Below, piece after piece: positions 43,318-52,914 of a stretch of 64,000 nucleotides of DNA. The stretch's first letter is position 1. Each line of letters opens with the position of its first letter. The DNA comes from Desulfomonile tiedjei DSM 6799 (GTDB lineage Bacteria; Desulfobacterota; Desulfomonilia; Desulfomonilales; Desulfomonilaceae). Under the pieces are notes generated by a model that was not told the DNA's origin, did no database searches, and worked only from the letters and a program-made list of their open reading frames with translations. The stretch covers positions 2,418,001 to 2,482,000 of the forward strand of contig NC_018025.1 of the NCBI RefSeq assembly GCF_000266945.1, written 5' to 3'. A program made the position numbers and the translations under genes.

Positions 43318-44703
43318 CTAGTTGTTCGTAGCCGACGCAGGTTCCGGCACCTGGGAATATGATTCGTCTTCTGCACCAATGTACTCGGGAGTTCTGGAAG
43401 GAGCCGGATCGGGACCTTTACGAGCGTATTTGGCAATCAAATAGAAACACGCTACCCCGAGGAAAGAATAGACTAAGATGAAAGCTCCAAGAGAAAGGCT
43501 CACTTGAGCCCCGATAAGACTTGAAGCAGCATCGGCGGTCTTCATCATACCGTAGACTATCCACGGTTGACGCCCCATTTCCGTCACAGTCCATCCTGCT
43601 TCCAAAGCTAAGTATGGAGCAGGAATAGAGAACAAGATCAGTCTAAGAAGCGCGGGATTGTTCTCAATATTGTTCCTTTTTATCCATCCGATAATACTGA
43701 CGATAACAAAGAACAGCCCAAGTCCGATCATCACCCTGAAGGACCAGAAGGTGAGGGCAACAGGCGGTCTCTCTTCTTTTGGCCAATCCTTGAGACCTCT
43801 ATAAACACCGTTTTTGTCGCCTGTAGCCACCCAACTCAACAAATTTGGAATGCCGAATAGTTCCACAGAGTTTCTTTCATTCGCCTCGTCCGGAATAGAG
43901 AACAGGTACAGCGGAGCTCCTTTCGTCGTCTCCCAAACAGCCTCTGTAGCGGCAGCTTTCAAAGGTTGAGCTTTCACCATTTCTTTTCCGTGAAAATCAC
44001 CAATGAAGATCTCGGCAACAGAAAAAATCACGGCAAAAGTCACTGCGATCCTGAAAGAACGTTTGAAGAAATCGATTTCTCGGCGTCTCAGTATGTGATA
44101 CGCACTTATGCCCATCATGAAGAAAGCGGCAAGAATGTAAGCACCGGCAATAACGTGGAGAAACATCCATATGGCATAAGGTTGCGTGACTACAGCCCAG
44201 AAATCGGACAGCTCCGCTCTGCCATTTCGTATTACATATCCTACCGGATGCTGCATCCAGGAGTTTGCAACCAGAATCCAGTAAGCAGATATGTTCGAGG
44301 CTGCTGCCACAAGCCAGATACATGCCGCATGTGCTTTGGGAGACAGCCTTTTCCACCCGAAGAGCCAAACTCCAATAAAAGTGGATTCGAGGAAGAAGGC
44401 TACCGTGGCCTCAATTGCCAGGAGTGAGCCGAATATGTCGCCAACATATTTGGAATAGCGCGACCAATTTGTACCAAACTGAAATTCGAGCGTTATTCCT
44501 GTTACCACCCCCAGGGCAAAATTGATCACAAATAACTTGCCCCAAAATTTTGCCATTCTCTTGTACTCGCTGTCTCCGGTTCTGACGAACTGAGTCTCCA
44601 TGATAGCCACTAATACGGAAAGTCCCAGAGTCAGAGGCACAAATAAGAAATGGAAGTAACAAGCAACAGCAAACTGCAATCTGGAAAGTGTTATGACATC
44701 CAT
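43318..44703 (-). CDS. cydA: Cytochrome bd oxidase subunit I
   Basis: A 461-residue membrane protein with nine helices. Expected haem ligands are present: His18 (ACYFHFLFVPLTLG), a His in MFLHVIAGAYI (near 185), and a Met in the GRQPW region. The proton-path Glu pair is in LLAIEATVAFFLEST, and TEMGRQPW is a signature. The quinol loop looks short, like the non-E. coli group. In sulfate reducers bd oxidase is linked to oxygen defence. AGGAGG lies before the ATG. A -24/-12 promoter about 85 bases upstream suggests sigma-54 control by the adjacent activator. Confidence 0.96.
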   Translation of the reverse strand: MDVITLSRLQFAVACYFHFLFVPLTLGLSVLVAIMETQFVRTGDSEYKRMAKFWGKLFVINFALGVVTGITLEFQFGTNWSRYSKYVGDIFGSLLAIEATVAFFLESTFIGVWLFGWKRLSPKAHAACIWLVAAASNISAYWILVANSWMQHPVGYVIRNGRAELSDFWAVVTQPYAIWMFLHVIAGAYILAAFFMMGISAYHILRRREIDFFKRSFRIAVTFAVIFSVAEIFIGDFHGKEMVKAQPLKAAATEAVWETTKGAPLYLFSIPDEANERNSVELFGIPNLLSWVATGDKNGVYRGLKDWPKEERPPVALTFWSFRVMIGLGLFFVIVSIIGWIKRNNIENNPALLRLILFSIPAPYLALEAGWTVTEMGRQPWIVYGMMKTADAASSLIGAQVSLSLGAFILVYSFLGVACFYLIAKYARKGPDPAPSRTPEYIGAEDESYSQVPEPASATNN

Positions 44704-44786
44704 GTCGTATTAACCTCCTAGTTTGTTTGGTGATTATGATTATTATGTGAGCCTGCTTTCGCTTTTGTGAGTTTTCATGTCCGTTA

Positions 44787-44802
44787 AGCAGGATATGTGC
44801 CA
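44787..44802 (-). promoter_or_regulatory. Sigma-54 promoter of cydAB
   Basis: On the minus strand the site reads TGGCACATATCCTGCT: a perfect -24 TGGCAC and a -12 CTGCT with exact ten-base GG-GC spacing. It is about 85 bases before the cydA start. Activator dyads lie 105-230 bases farther upstream, beside a sigma-54 activator gene. Confidence 0.72.
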
Positions 44803-44906
44803 CACGGTGTATAGAACGGTCGCGAAAAATAGTTAAGTAAAATTAGATACTAGCGATGTCGGCAGACAAAGACGAGGTGAGAGTCAATTGCAGTTATAGG
44901 GTGGAA

Positions 44907-45019
44907 ATGTGCGAATCCGCACGCTTTGATTTTTGGGTATGTGGAAGGTTTGAAGTTATGGCTGTTTTGTGATGTGCTATTTCGCACATCATGAAAAGTC
45001 TATGTGCGATTCCGCTCGC
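44907..45019. promoter_or_regulatory. Three ATGTGC-N6-GCACAT-type dyads, likely activator sites
   Basis: Copies begin at 44907 (ATGTGC, N6, GCACGC), 44972 (ATGTGC, N6, GCACAT, perfect, inside a 7-bp-arm palindrome at 44971-44990) and 45002 (ATGTGC, N6, GCTCGC, inside the activator gene end). They share arm sequence and spacing. Their place upstream of a -24/-12 promoter fits upstream activator sequences. Confidence 0.6.
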
Positions 45020-46838
45020 TCATGCTCTCAAGCAAACGCCTTAAGCTGAATCGAGAAATCCCCAGCAGCCGTGACGCCTCTTGTTTGTTTCCGCCGGTAT
45101 GATGGAGGCTCTCCTTTACCATGTCTTCCTTCAGATCGCGGATTACTTCATCCAAAGACGGAACCGGAGGAAATCTGAGAGTCCAGCACTTGTCAGCATG
45201 ACAGACTTCTTCTGCGTTCAAAAAGGAACCGTCAATCCTGTTTCCTCTGGACATGATGATTGAACGCTCGAGGAAATTCCGCAATTCTCTGATATTTCCA
45301 GGCCAAGAATAAAGGCTAAGTGTTTCGAGAGTGTTCTTATCGATATCCGGCACGCTCTGAAGTTGCATGTCTACTCTGAGAACATCGAGGATTTGCTTGA
45401 CCAGTATCGGAATATCTTCAGTGCGTTCCCGCAACGGTGGAACCTTGACCCAAACCACGTTTAACCTATGAAACAAATCCAGTCGAAAACGACCCGATAA
45501 CACTTCCGCCTGGAGATCTCTGTTTGTCGCTGCAAGTATTCTCGCGTTTACTTTGATTGGTTTTCTGCCGCCTAGACGTGTAAAGGTTCTGGTTTCCAGG
45601 AATGTCAACAACTTCGCCTGGAGTTGTAACGAGAGTTCACCAATTTCATTGAGGAGCAGCGTGCCTCCTTCGGCTAATTCCACAAGACCTCTCGAACGCA
45701 CACTTGCTCCGGTAAATGCCCCGGCCTCATGCCCGAAAAGTTCCGATTCCGCTAACTCCAAGGGTACTCCGGCACAATTCAGGGAAAAGAAAGGACCTGC
45801 CGTCCTATCCGAATGATCATGTATATACCGAGCGAGATAATCTTTACCGCTACCACTTTCCCCCGTCAAAAGCACGAGACTGTCGGTTACGGCTGCTAAT
45901 CTGGCTGCCTCCAGCGTCTTTCGGATTGATGCAGAAGGATAATCCGGATATGAGGGAAGAGCAGCTCGTAACACGTTTTTTCGATCGGTTATGTCTCGTG
46001 ACATACCGCAAATTCCTATGATTGTGCCTGTTGCATTCCTCAGCGGGACTCTAATGTCATGAAAAGTGAGCTGAACACCGTTCACAGGTCTTGTATGTTC
46101 TTCCTCGACGAGATCTCCTGTTAGCACCCGCAATTCAACTTCAGTAATATGTTTTCCGGCCTTTTCCCCGTAAACATCCTTGGCCTTTAATCCAATAATC
46201 TTGTCGGAAGGCAAAGACAGGAGCTTTTCCATTGCAGGATTAACGTGAGTATACGTATGATTAAGATCCTTTACAAAGATAATATCCCGAGCACTTTCGC
46301 ATATGGCGCGAAAACGCTCTTCACTCCCACGAAGTGCCTCTTGCGCAATTTCGCGTTCTCTTATTTCCAGAAGAAGCTTTTCATTCACGGCTTTTAGCTC
46401 TGCTGTCCGCTCTTCCACTCGTTTCTCAAGCTCTCTACTCGCATTACGCAACTCGTCTTCGGCTTGTTTCAGAGCAGATATATCTCGAGCCACATGCACG
46501 CTTCCGATTATCTGGCCGTTTGTGCCATAAATGGGGGATACGCTCACCCTGAATGTTCCGCCTAACCGTTCATCGCAAATCTCGGCAAAGTGTTCCCGTC
46601 CATCGTTCAAAAGCTGAGAGTGCGGACAACACGCAATCGGAGCATCCGTACAATGAAGAACTTCATAACAGTTCTTGCCGACGGGGTGCTGAGGAGAGGT
46701 ACCTAAGGCCTCAGCCATAGCCCTGTTCATCCGTACTATTCTATGATGATTGTCCAGGATCATGATGGCATCGGGGATAGCATCGAACGTATGCTCCCAT
46801 TCTCTCTGGATTTGATCAAATTCTTTTATCATGGTCAT
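45000..46838 (-). CDS. PAS-domain sigma-54 activator, probable cydAB regulator
   Basis: A 612-residue activator: PAS (about 10-130) with several Cys (GKNCYEVLHCTDAPIACCPHS), coiled coil (about 130-175), second PAS (about 175-290), AAA+ (about 295-530) with GESGSGKD and GAFTGA, and a Fis-type helix-turn-helix (NKQEASRLLGISRFSLRRLLE). Walker B reads GGTLLLNEIGE, with Asn replacing Asp, as in the activator at 805-2721. The Cys group in the first PAS suggests redox, haem or metal sensing. It lies directly upstream of cydAB on the same strand, with a -24/-12 promoter between. No clear ribosome site is seen. Confidence 0.9.
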   Translation of the reverse strand: MTMIKEFDQIQREWEHTFDAIPDAIMILDNHHRIVRMNRAMAEALGTSPQHPVGKNCYEVLHCTDAPIACCPHSQLLNDGREHFAEICDERLGGTFRVSVSPIYGTNGQIIGSVHVARDISALKQAEDELRNASRELEKRVEERTAELKAVNEKLLLEIREREIAQEALRGSEERFRAICESARDIIFVKDLNHTYTHVNPAMEKLLSLPSDKIIGLKAKDVYGEKAGKHITEVELRVLTGDLVEEEHTRPVNGVQLTFHDIRVPLRNATGTIIGICGMSRDITDRKNVLRAALPSYPDYPSASIRKTLEAARLAAVTDSLVLLTGESGSGKDYLARYIHDHSDRTAGPFFSLNCAGVPLELAESELFGHEAGAFTGASVRSRGLVELAEGGTLLLNEIGELSLQLQAKLLTFLETRTFTRLGGRKPIKVNARILAATNRDLQAEVLSGRFRLDLFHRLNVVWVKVPPLRERTEDIPILVKQILDVLRVDMQLQSVPDIDKNTLETLSLYSWPGNIRELRNFLERSIIMSRGNRIDGSFLNAEEVCHADKCWTLRFPPVPSLDEVIRDLKEDMVKESLHHTGGNKQEASRLLGISRFSLRRLLESMSERNRT

Positions 46839-47091
46839 CTGAATGAAATCTTTTTGGTTTTCTGAGTTCTTCAGGTGTATTTCTAAGAAATCCCGGGAAT
46901 TCTCTCTGACGTTAACTGTATTAAATCATATTTGGTTTCAAATACAAAACCAAAGAGAGAATACTTGGTAGCCAATGCAAACTCAAGGGATGAGAGTTCG
47001 TAAGTCTTCGAATCGTCAAGCATGTTGTAGAAATGCGTGGCATCATCCTGATTACGTGTTCACTTACTGCCGAAAAATGGATCGGTTGTCC

Positions 47092-47137
47092 TAAAAAGAA
47101 AATCCGCCCTAACGCAGTTCAAGCCACTAGGCGGATT
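47092..47137 (-). terminator. Terminator after tRNA-Arg
   Basis: On the minus strand AATCCGCC pairs with GGCGGATT across a 21-base loop and is followed by TTCTTTTT. It starts about 14 bases past the tRNA 3' end. The gap 46839-47150 holds nothing else I can name. Confidence 0.65.
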
Positions 47138-47150
47138 CTTGTATGATTTC

Positions 47151-47227
<77 letters not shown>

Positions 47228-47813
47228 TTATGTATAGATTTTTATTTTTAGTCCGTTCTGAACCTCTTGTCAATACTGTGCTAGATGTTTTCTTCTCGGC
47301 AGAATACGGTCTCCGCTGCACAGGTCTCCGTAAACAGAAGAAATCCGAGTCATCATCGGGCTAGAAATTGGGGATTGGATCAAGATTTTTTCTCTGGACG
47401 AATGCAGTTACAGTCCGGAGAAATCGTGTTCGATAAGCACCGGATTTGTTCCCCAAATTGGACGTGGCCCAATCGAACCTCTAAGGCAGATTGCTGTTCG
47501 GTCCATACGGAAGGCTCCAATTGAACTGATGCACCAGGTGAATTATATCAGAAGTTGGAGACTCCGGAATCCGGGACAGTCCGGATAGTTCATCTCCAGG
47601 AAATGACTAATTGCTCCAAGAAATAGCTTAAACAGATGATACCTGCTGAACGTCTAGAGAACAAATAAGGCTACATTGCTGTCTAAGAGTAGCAGAAATA
47701 CCTTGCAGAGCAGTGAAAATGGCAAGGTAAGAAGTTTCTGGTACAGGTTCAAGGGGGAGTAATTGGTTTTGGGTTGGTTGGTACAGTCGCCCTCATGCAA
47801 CAGGAGAAACAAA
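47228..47813. other. Gene-free stretch after the tRNA 5' side
   Basis: About 585 bases. A plus frame at 47285-47524 has no ribosome site or family look. No convincing promoter, repeat or RNA was seen apart from AGGAGA before the next start. The tRNA promoter should lie just right of 47227. Confidence 0.4.
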
Positions 47814-48323
47814 ATGCGCTCTCGAATCGAATTCGCAAAAGCAGCCCCCGAGCTGTTGAAAGCAGTACGACCATTTACCGATTATATACATAATTGTGGA
47901 TTGGAACCCTCTCTCATAGATCTTGTGATGCTTAGAGCTTCACAGATTAATGGATGTGCCTATTGTATCGACATGCATACAAAAAACGCCCGGGCTCGAG
48001 GCGAAACCGAACAGCGGATCTACGAGCTGAATGCATGGAGAGAAACACCTTTTTACACCGACCGCGAAATGGCAGCTCTAGCCTGGACTGAAGCCGTCAC
48101 ATTGATAACCGACAGACATGTGCCTGACGATGTCTACGAAGAAGCACGAAAATGGTTTACAGAAGCGGAAATAATAAATCTTACGGCGGCCGTTGCTCTC
48201 ATTAACGTCTGGAATCGCCTGAGTATTTCTTTCCGCTCCGTTCCCGGGACATATCGAGCCATTCGTTCCTCAACGACCAAGCTGGCGTCGGATAGAGTTG
48301 AAGAGGAGTATCAATTACATTGA
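47814..48323 (+). CDS. AhpD-like/carboxymuconolactone decarboxylase family protein
   Basis: A 169-residue all-helical protein with the redox motif C-x-x-C in NGCAYCIDMHTKNAR (near 46-60), including the downstream His. Members act as alkylhydroperoxidases or related disulfide enzymes. The ATG at 47814 has AGGAGA six bases upstream; a TTG-started longer frame is not needed. The hydrolase gene follows 138 bp later, in the same direction. Confidence 0.88.
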   Translation: MRSRIEFAKAAPELLKAVRPFTDYIHNCGLEPSLIDLVMLRASQINGCAYCIDMHTKNARARGETEQRIYELNAWRETPFYTDREMAALAWTEAVTLITDRHVPDDVYEEARKWFTEAEIINLTAAVALINVWNRLSISFRSVPGTYRAIRSSTTKLASDRVEEEYQLH

Positions 48324-48461
48324 GTGCAGCCACAAAGAATCCGTGATATGGATGGTGTCGGGTCTGACTTGTCGAGTCCCGGAAGTTCATATGCTGAGAA
48401 TCGGCAGCAAGGGCTGGGGTGTGTACGGACGATAGCTCTAATGACAGCGTATGAGGTTACT

Positions 48462-49232
48462 ATGAAGAGTATTCAATTCACCTATATCGGTGGACCGACA
48501 GCCCTCCTGGAAGTGAATGGGCTGCGATTGCTCACGGATCCCACCTTTGATCCTGCCGGCGAGGAATATGTCACGAGCATGTACACTCTGCAAAAACTGG
48601 CTTCCCCTGCCATGCTCCCTGAGTCTCTGGGCCGCATAGATGTTGTATTGCTCAGCCACGATCATCATTTTGATAATCTCGACTGTTCAGGTCGCGCTTT
48701 CCTCACAAGAGCGAAGACTGTTCTGACGACTCGGGCGGGAGCCGAGCGATTGGGCGGCAATGCTGTGGGGCTTGCCCCATGGCAGGAAATCGAGATACAA
48801 GCTCCAAATGGCAAAGTCCTTCGGGTAACGGGAACGCCGGCACGTCACGGTCCCATTGATGGAGATCGTGGCCCTGTCACAGGGTTTGTCCTGACTTCAG
48901 CAGACCTGCCCCAAAGCGCTATATACGTTTCAGGTGACACGGTCTGGTATGAAGGCGTGGCTGAAGTGGGCGCTCGATTCGATGTCCGAATTGCCATCTT
49001 GTTCATGGGAGCGGCCCGAGTGCCGGAAGTAGGGCCCGAGCATCTCACCATGACGGCCGATGACGGGATCAAGGCTGCTCACGCTTTCGGACATGCCGTT
49101 ATTATTCCCTTACATTACGAAGGATGGAGACACTTTTCCGAATCGCGACGGCAGATCGAGGATGCGTTCAGATCTGCCGGGATAGAACACCGCCTCAAAT
49201 GGCCGGAGCCTGGGAAAATCACCGATATATGA
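48462..49232 (+). CDS. UlaG-like metallo-beta-lactamase-fold hydrolase
   Basis: A 256-residue zinc hydrolase. The metal motif H-x-H-x-x-D is LSHDHHFDN (near 61-69), with more ligands in TPARHGP, SGDTVWY and IPLHYEGW. The YIGGPTALLEVNGLRLLTDPTFD start is typical of the UlaG/YtnP-like metal-dependent hydrolases. GAGG stands five bases before the ATG at 48462; an upstream GTG frame lacks conserved sequence. The substrate is unknown. It may share a transcript with the AhpD-like gene. Confidence 0.88.
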   Translation: MKSIQFTYIGGPTALLEVNGLRLLTDPTFDPAGEEYVTSMYTLQKLASPAMLPESLGRIDVVLLSHDHHFDNLDCSGRAFLTRAKTVLTTRAGAERLGGNAVGLAPWQEIEIQAPNGKVLRVTGTPARHGPIDGDRGPVTGFVLTSADLPQSAIYVSGDTVWYEGVAEVGARFDVRIAILFMGAARVPEVGPEHLTMTADDGIKAAHAFGHAVIIPLHYEGWRHFSESRRQIEDAFRSAGIEHRLKWPEPGKITDI

Positions 49233-49422
49233 GTCCCCGACAACCGGGTCGCAGAATCTTGTATTTGCTGCGAGGAGTAAGGGCACGAAAGAGACACTTT
49301 CTGCCTCGAATTGCCGACGTGATCGCGTAGCTGAATACCTACCCACAGGTTTCTCCTTCTCCACATTGATGAAAACATCTTTGATTCCATTTCATTAATA
49401 ACTTTCAAAACTGACGTTGCCG

Positions 49423-49452
49423 GAACAATGTTCTTGACACGAAACAGTGTTC
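49423..49452. promoter_or_regulatory. Candidate operator and -35 of the acyl-CoA operon
   Basis: The palindrome GAACAATGTTC (49423-49433) is followed at once by TTGACA (49434-49439), and a related imperfect dyad GAAACAGTGTTC (49441-49452). Overlap with a -35 box suggests a repressor site. The TetR-family gene at 52915-53538 is a candidate repressor. No strong -10 box is seen. Confidence 0.35.
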
Positions 49453-49514
49453 ATGGCACCATGAAGGTGAGCATTCTTCCATCTCTAACCCCTCCCACTT
49501 CCTGGAGGTAACCA

Positions 49515-51209
49515 ATGTACGAACAAAGTCAACTGAATCCCTATTCGTTCACTCCCTTTACTGAAACGATTCGAGGAATCGACTTCTATCGGGATGATCC
49601 TTTTCTGCAACAACTGGTCAAACACTACGCCGGAGATGACTGGCTTCTCGTTCATGAAAAGCTCCTCGCATTTTCTCCCAGAGTTTCCTATGAATGGCGT
49701 GACCTGGCTTCGGAAGCTGCACGTCCGGAATTCCGCCCGTTTCTTCAGCATTATGACGCACACAATAATCGCATTGACCGCATCGTGCGCTGCGGAGAAA
49801 CGGAATTGCTCGAAAAAGGGATTTTTGGCGAAGCGCTCTTTGCCGCACGAACTTCCCCCTGGGAACAATTCACGAAACGGCTGATGCTGCAGGAGCTCGG
49901 GGAAATTGGCGTCATGTGCCCGATTGCCTGTACCGACGGGCTCATCGCTCTGATAGAGGCTTTTCCGGAAGACCGCCACCCGGAAGTGGAAAGAATCCTC
50001 GTACACTGCAAGGAAGGTATTCAAGGCGAGTTCGGTATCGGAGCACAATTCATAACGGAAATCCAGGGCGGTTCCGACATCCCTGCTAATGTTTTGGAGG
50101 CGCATCCCCAGGCCGACCATTACAAACTTTACGGCAATAAGTTCTTCTGTTCGGCCATGCACGCCGACTACAGCGTCGTCACAGCGAAAGTTAAAGGCAC
50201 TGACCATATCGGAACGTTTGTTGTGCCTTCGTGGCATGGTGACAAAAAGTTGCAGAGACGAAACGGGTATCGTATCAATCGCCTCAAATGGAAACTCGGT
50301 ACCGTTGAATTGCCGACCGCAGAAGTGGATTATGACGGAGCCGTGGCTTACGCAATCGGCCCGGTAGATCGAGGCGTAGCCAATGTCGTGGGCATTGTAC
50401 TGACTCTATCGCGAATTGCCGTCGGTGTCTGCAGTGCTGCCTTAATGACCCGCTCTGCTCGTGAAGCTTTGATCTACAGCGAGTTTCGTGAGGCTTTCGG
50501 ACAAAAAATCTCCGAATTTCCACTTGCTGCCAAACAGGTGCAGGATGTGATTCGGGCTGCTCAACGGACAGCCGCAGGAGCATTCAAAGTCTATGACCTT
50601 CATCTCCGGCTGGGCAAAAGGCTTCAAGGAGGCCTTGGCTCGGATAGGGACAAGGAACGCAAGAAGGAGCAGTTCAACCTGAGAGAACTGATCATCATTC
50701 AAAAGATGGTGACAGCATATGAAACGGTTGACGTTATTCGAAAAGCAATCTCGCTCTTTGGCGGTCACGGAGTGATCGAAGATTTCTCTTCCTTGCCAAG
50801 GCTGCTTCGCGATGCCACGGTAAACGAGCTGTGGGAAGGGCCTCGTAACGTGCTTCTCATGCAGGTCTTCCGTGACCTGGATCGGGTAAAAGCCTGGTAC
50901 CCACCCGAAGAGTTTGTATCGAACATACTTGAAGGCGTAGCGAAAGATGTTGTCGGAGAATTTGCCGGAATGCTAAGGGAGTTTCTCGACAATCCGCCTT
51001 TCTTCAAACGGGATGAAGTGTCCATGGAACGTGCCGCCGCCTGGGAGCTCTTTTGGGATCGCTTGTTTCGAGTGTACCAGGAGCGTGCTCTTGATGAGGT
51101 CGGGACCCTGCCATTAGTCGCTGCAGCGAAATTACCAAATCATTCTATGCCACTCGACGGAGCTGTTCCGGAGGTTATACGCAAACAGGAAGTAGGAGGC
51201 CGAGGATGA
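49515..51209 (+). CDS. Acyl-CoA dehydrogenase family protein (large form)
   Basis: A 564-residue flavoenzyme. The middle domain has the FAD/substrate stretch QFITEIQGGSDIPANV (near 180), and the C-terminal helical domain has LFGGHGVIEDFSSLPRLLRDATVNELWEGPRNVLL, close to the AidB/large ACAD type. The Glu in NELWEGP fits the base or gate position. It oxidises an acyl-CoA and passes electrons to ETF. GGAGG precedes the ATG. It overlaps the ligase gene by 4 bases (ATGA), so translation is coupled. Confidence 0.88.
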   Translation: MYEQSQLNPYSFTPFTETIRGIDFYRDDPFLQQLVKHYAGDDWLLVHEKLLAFSPRVSYEWRDLASEAARPEFRPFLQHYDAHNNRIDRIVRCGETELLEKGIFGEALFAARTSPWEQFTKRLMLQELGEIGVMCPIACTDGLIALIEAFPEDRHPEVERILVHCKEGIQGEFGIGAQFITEIQGGSDIPANVLEAHPQADHYKLYGNKFFCSAMHADYSVVTAKVKGTDHIGTFVVPSWHGDKKLQRRNGYRINRLKWKLGTVELPTAEVDYDGAVAYAIGPVDRGVANVVGIVLTLSRIAVGVCSAALMTRSAREALIYSEFREAFGQKISEFPLAAKQVQDVIRAAQRTAAGAFKVYDLHLRLGKRLQGGLGSDRDKERKKEQFNLRELIIIQKMVTAYETVDVIRKAISLFGGHGVIEDFSSLPRLLRDATVNELWEGPRNVLLMQVFRDLDRVKAWYPPEEFVSNILEGVAKDVVGEFAGMLREFLDNPPFFKRDEVSMERAAAWELFWDRLFRVYQERALDEVGTLPLVAAAKLPNHSMPLDGAVPEVIRKQEVGGRG

Positions 51210-52711
51210 AATTCAACATTGGGAGAATGATGGGATATCGTGCGTATCTGTCCCCTGACAGAGAGGGATCGATTGGAGACGGATATCGCTATTCGTTCAG
51301 TGAGGCAAATGCCCGAGCGAACCAATTAGCCGATTATTTGAAAGAGCAAGGTATTGGCGGCGGAGATCGAGTTGCCATCCTTTGCAAGAATAACGAGCAT
51401 GTCGGCACCACACTTTTTGCCGCAGGAAAAATCGGAGCCATAGCTGTCATGTTGAACTGGCGTCTTCAGGTAGCGGAATTAGAGTACATACTCCGTGATT
51501 GCACCCCTTCCTGCCTCGTATACGACGCTGAATTCTCCGACGCTATTCAGGCTCTTAGAACCAATATCCCGATTCGGAACTTTATTCGGAAAGGATCGGA
51601 CGGTTCGGATATCGAATTTGAAGAAGCGCTCAAGGGTAGATCTGCAGTAGACCCGGAGTGTTCTGCGGGTGGTGACGATCCCGCAATAATCATGTACACG
51701 TCGGGAACCACCGGGAAACCCAAAGGTGCCGTCCTCACCCATGACAATCTATTCTGGTCTTCTACTGCGATTTCTCACACGATTGAATGGAATTACGATC
51801 ATCGATTCTTATCGATTGCGCCCCTGTTTCATATAGGCGGTTTGGCCCCTCTCATCACGAACGTGCACAAAGGGAGCACCACTTTTTTTATGCCGAATTT
51901 CGACCCGGTAGCCGTATGGAACACCATTGCAACCGAGCGAATTACGACCATGATGAGCGTTCCCCTCATGCTGCAAGCCATGCTCATGGTAGCTAAAGCC
52001 AGGACGGTGGATGCTTCCAGTCTTAAGACTATTACCTGCGGGGCGTCGAGTGTGCCGGAATCTCTTATCCGGGCGTACCTCGATATGGGCGTTAAAGTTC
52101 AACAAGTCTATGGTATTACCGAATATTCTGGAGCCGTAACCTTCTGGACTCACGACATGCCACTGGAGAAATCCAACTCCCAGGGGAAGCCGGTTTTTCA
52201 CGGTGATCTGAAGATTGTCGATCCGCAGTCGGGAGTACCGCTTCCCACAGGAGAAGTCGGAGAAATTCTCTGCAAAGGTCCTATGGTGTTCAAGGAGTAT
52301 TGGGATAATCCTGAAGCCACCCGAGCTGCATTTGTCGATGGCTGGTATAGATCCGGCGATTTGGGCAGAGTGGACACTGAGGGATTCTTCTATGTGGTGG
52401 ACCGGTTAAAGGACATGATCATCAGCGGCGGTGAGAACATATATCCAGCGGAATTGGAAGCCGTAATCTGTATGTGTCCGGGTGTGGCAGAAACCGCGGT
52501 TGTCGGCCTTCCCGATAGCAGATGGGGAGAAATTCCCGTCGCCTATGTCGTGGTGAAACCCGATCAGCAAGTCAGCGCTGAAGATATTATGAATGTGTGC
52601 AAACAACGGCTGGCGTCGTACAAGTGCGTCAAAGACGTTCGCTTTGTCGATGCTCTCCCGAAGAATCCGGTGGGAAAGGTCCTGAAGACTGCACTGCGAG
52701 ACGGTAATTGA
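51206..52711 (+). CDS. Acyl-CoA synthetase (AMP-forming ligase)
   Basis: A 501-residue ANL-family ligase. The P-loop-like motif is MYTSGTTGKPKGAVLTH (near 154-170), the core motif YGITEYSGA near 305, the hinge YRSGDLGRVDTEGFFYVVDRLKDMIISGGENIYP near 380-415, and the catalytic Lys in PKNPVGKVLK near the end. It makes an acyl-CoA from an organic acid, ATP and CoA. Together with the overlapping dehydrogenase gene it should activate and oxidise a fatty or aromatic acid. AGGAGG precedes the ATG. Confidence 0.93.
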   Translation: MKFNIGRMMGYRAYLSPDREGSIGDGYRYSFSEANARANQLADYLKEQGIGGGDRVAILCKNNEHVGTTLFAAGKIGAIAVMLNWRLQVAELEYILRDCTPSCLVYDAEFSDAIQALRTNIPIRNFIRKGSDGSDIEFEEALKGRSAVDPECSAGGDDPAIIMYTSGTTGKPKGAVLTHDNLFWSSTAISHTIEWNYDHRFLSIAPLFHIGGLAPLITNVHKGSTTFFMPNFDPVAVWNTIATERITTMMSVPLMLQAMLMVAKARTVDASSLKTITCGASSVPESLIRAYLDMGVKVQQVYGITEYSGAVTFWTHDMPLEKSNSQGKPVFHGDLKIVDPQSGVPLPTGEVGEILCKGPMVFKEYWDNPEATRAAFVDGWYRSGDLGRVDTEGFFYVVDRLKDMIISGGENIYPAELEAVICMCPGVAETAVVGLPDSRWGEIPVAYVVVKPDQQVSAEDIMNVCKQRLASYKCVKDVRFVDALPKNPVGKVLKTALRDGN

Positions 52712-52754
52712 TGCCGGATTAGCGTAACAAGACATCAGTAAGGATCGGCGTCCC

Positions 52755-52833
52755 CTATAGTTTTGCCCTCTTTGAGAATATTGAAACGCGCGGTTGGCGC
52801 GTTTCAATATTCTCAAAGAGGGCAAAACTATAG
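52755..52833. repeat. Perfect 37-bp-arm palindrome between convergent genes
   Basis: Arms at 52755-52791 and 52797-52833 are exact complements around GGTTG. The ends read CTATAGTTTTGCCCTC and GAGGGCAAAACTATAG, so each direction has a GC stem core then a T-rich tail; this fits a bidirectional terminator. It lies between the ligase gene (ends 52711) and the tetR gene (ends 52915). The arm length and perfection are far beyond a usual terminator. Confidence 0.9.
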
Positions 52834-52914
52834 TCTCCCCGTCGGTCCATTCTATCGATATTATTGATTATATTGAAGAGCCCGCACGTGCTACCTGACC
52901 GATCTCCACGTTTC

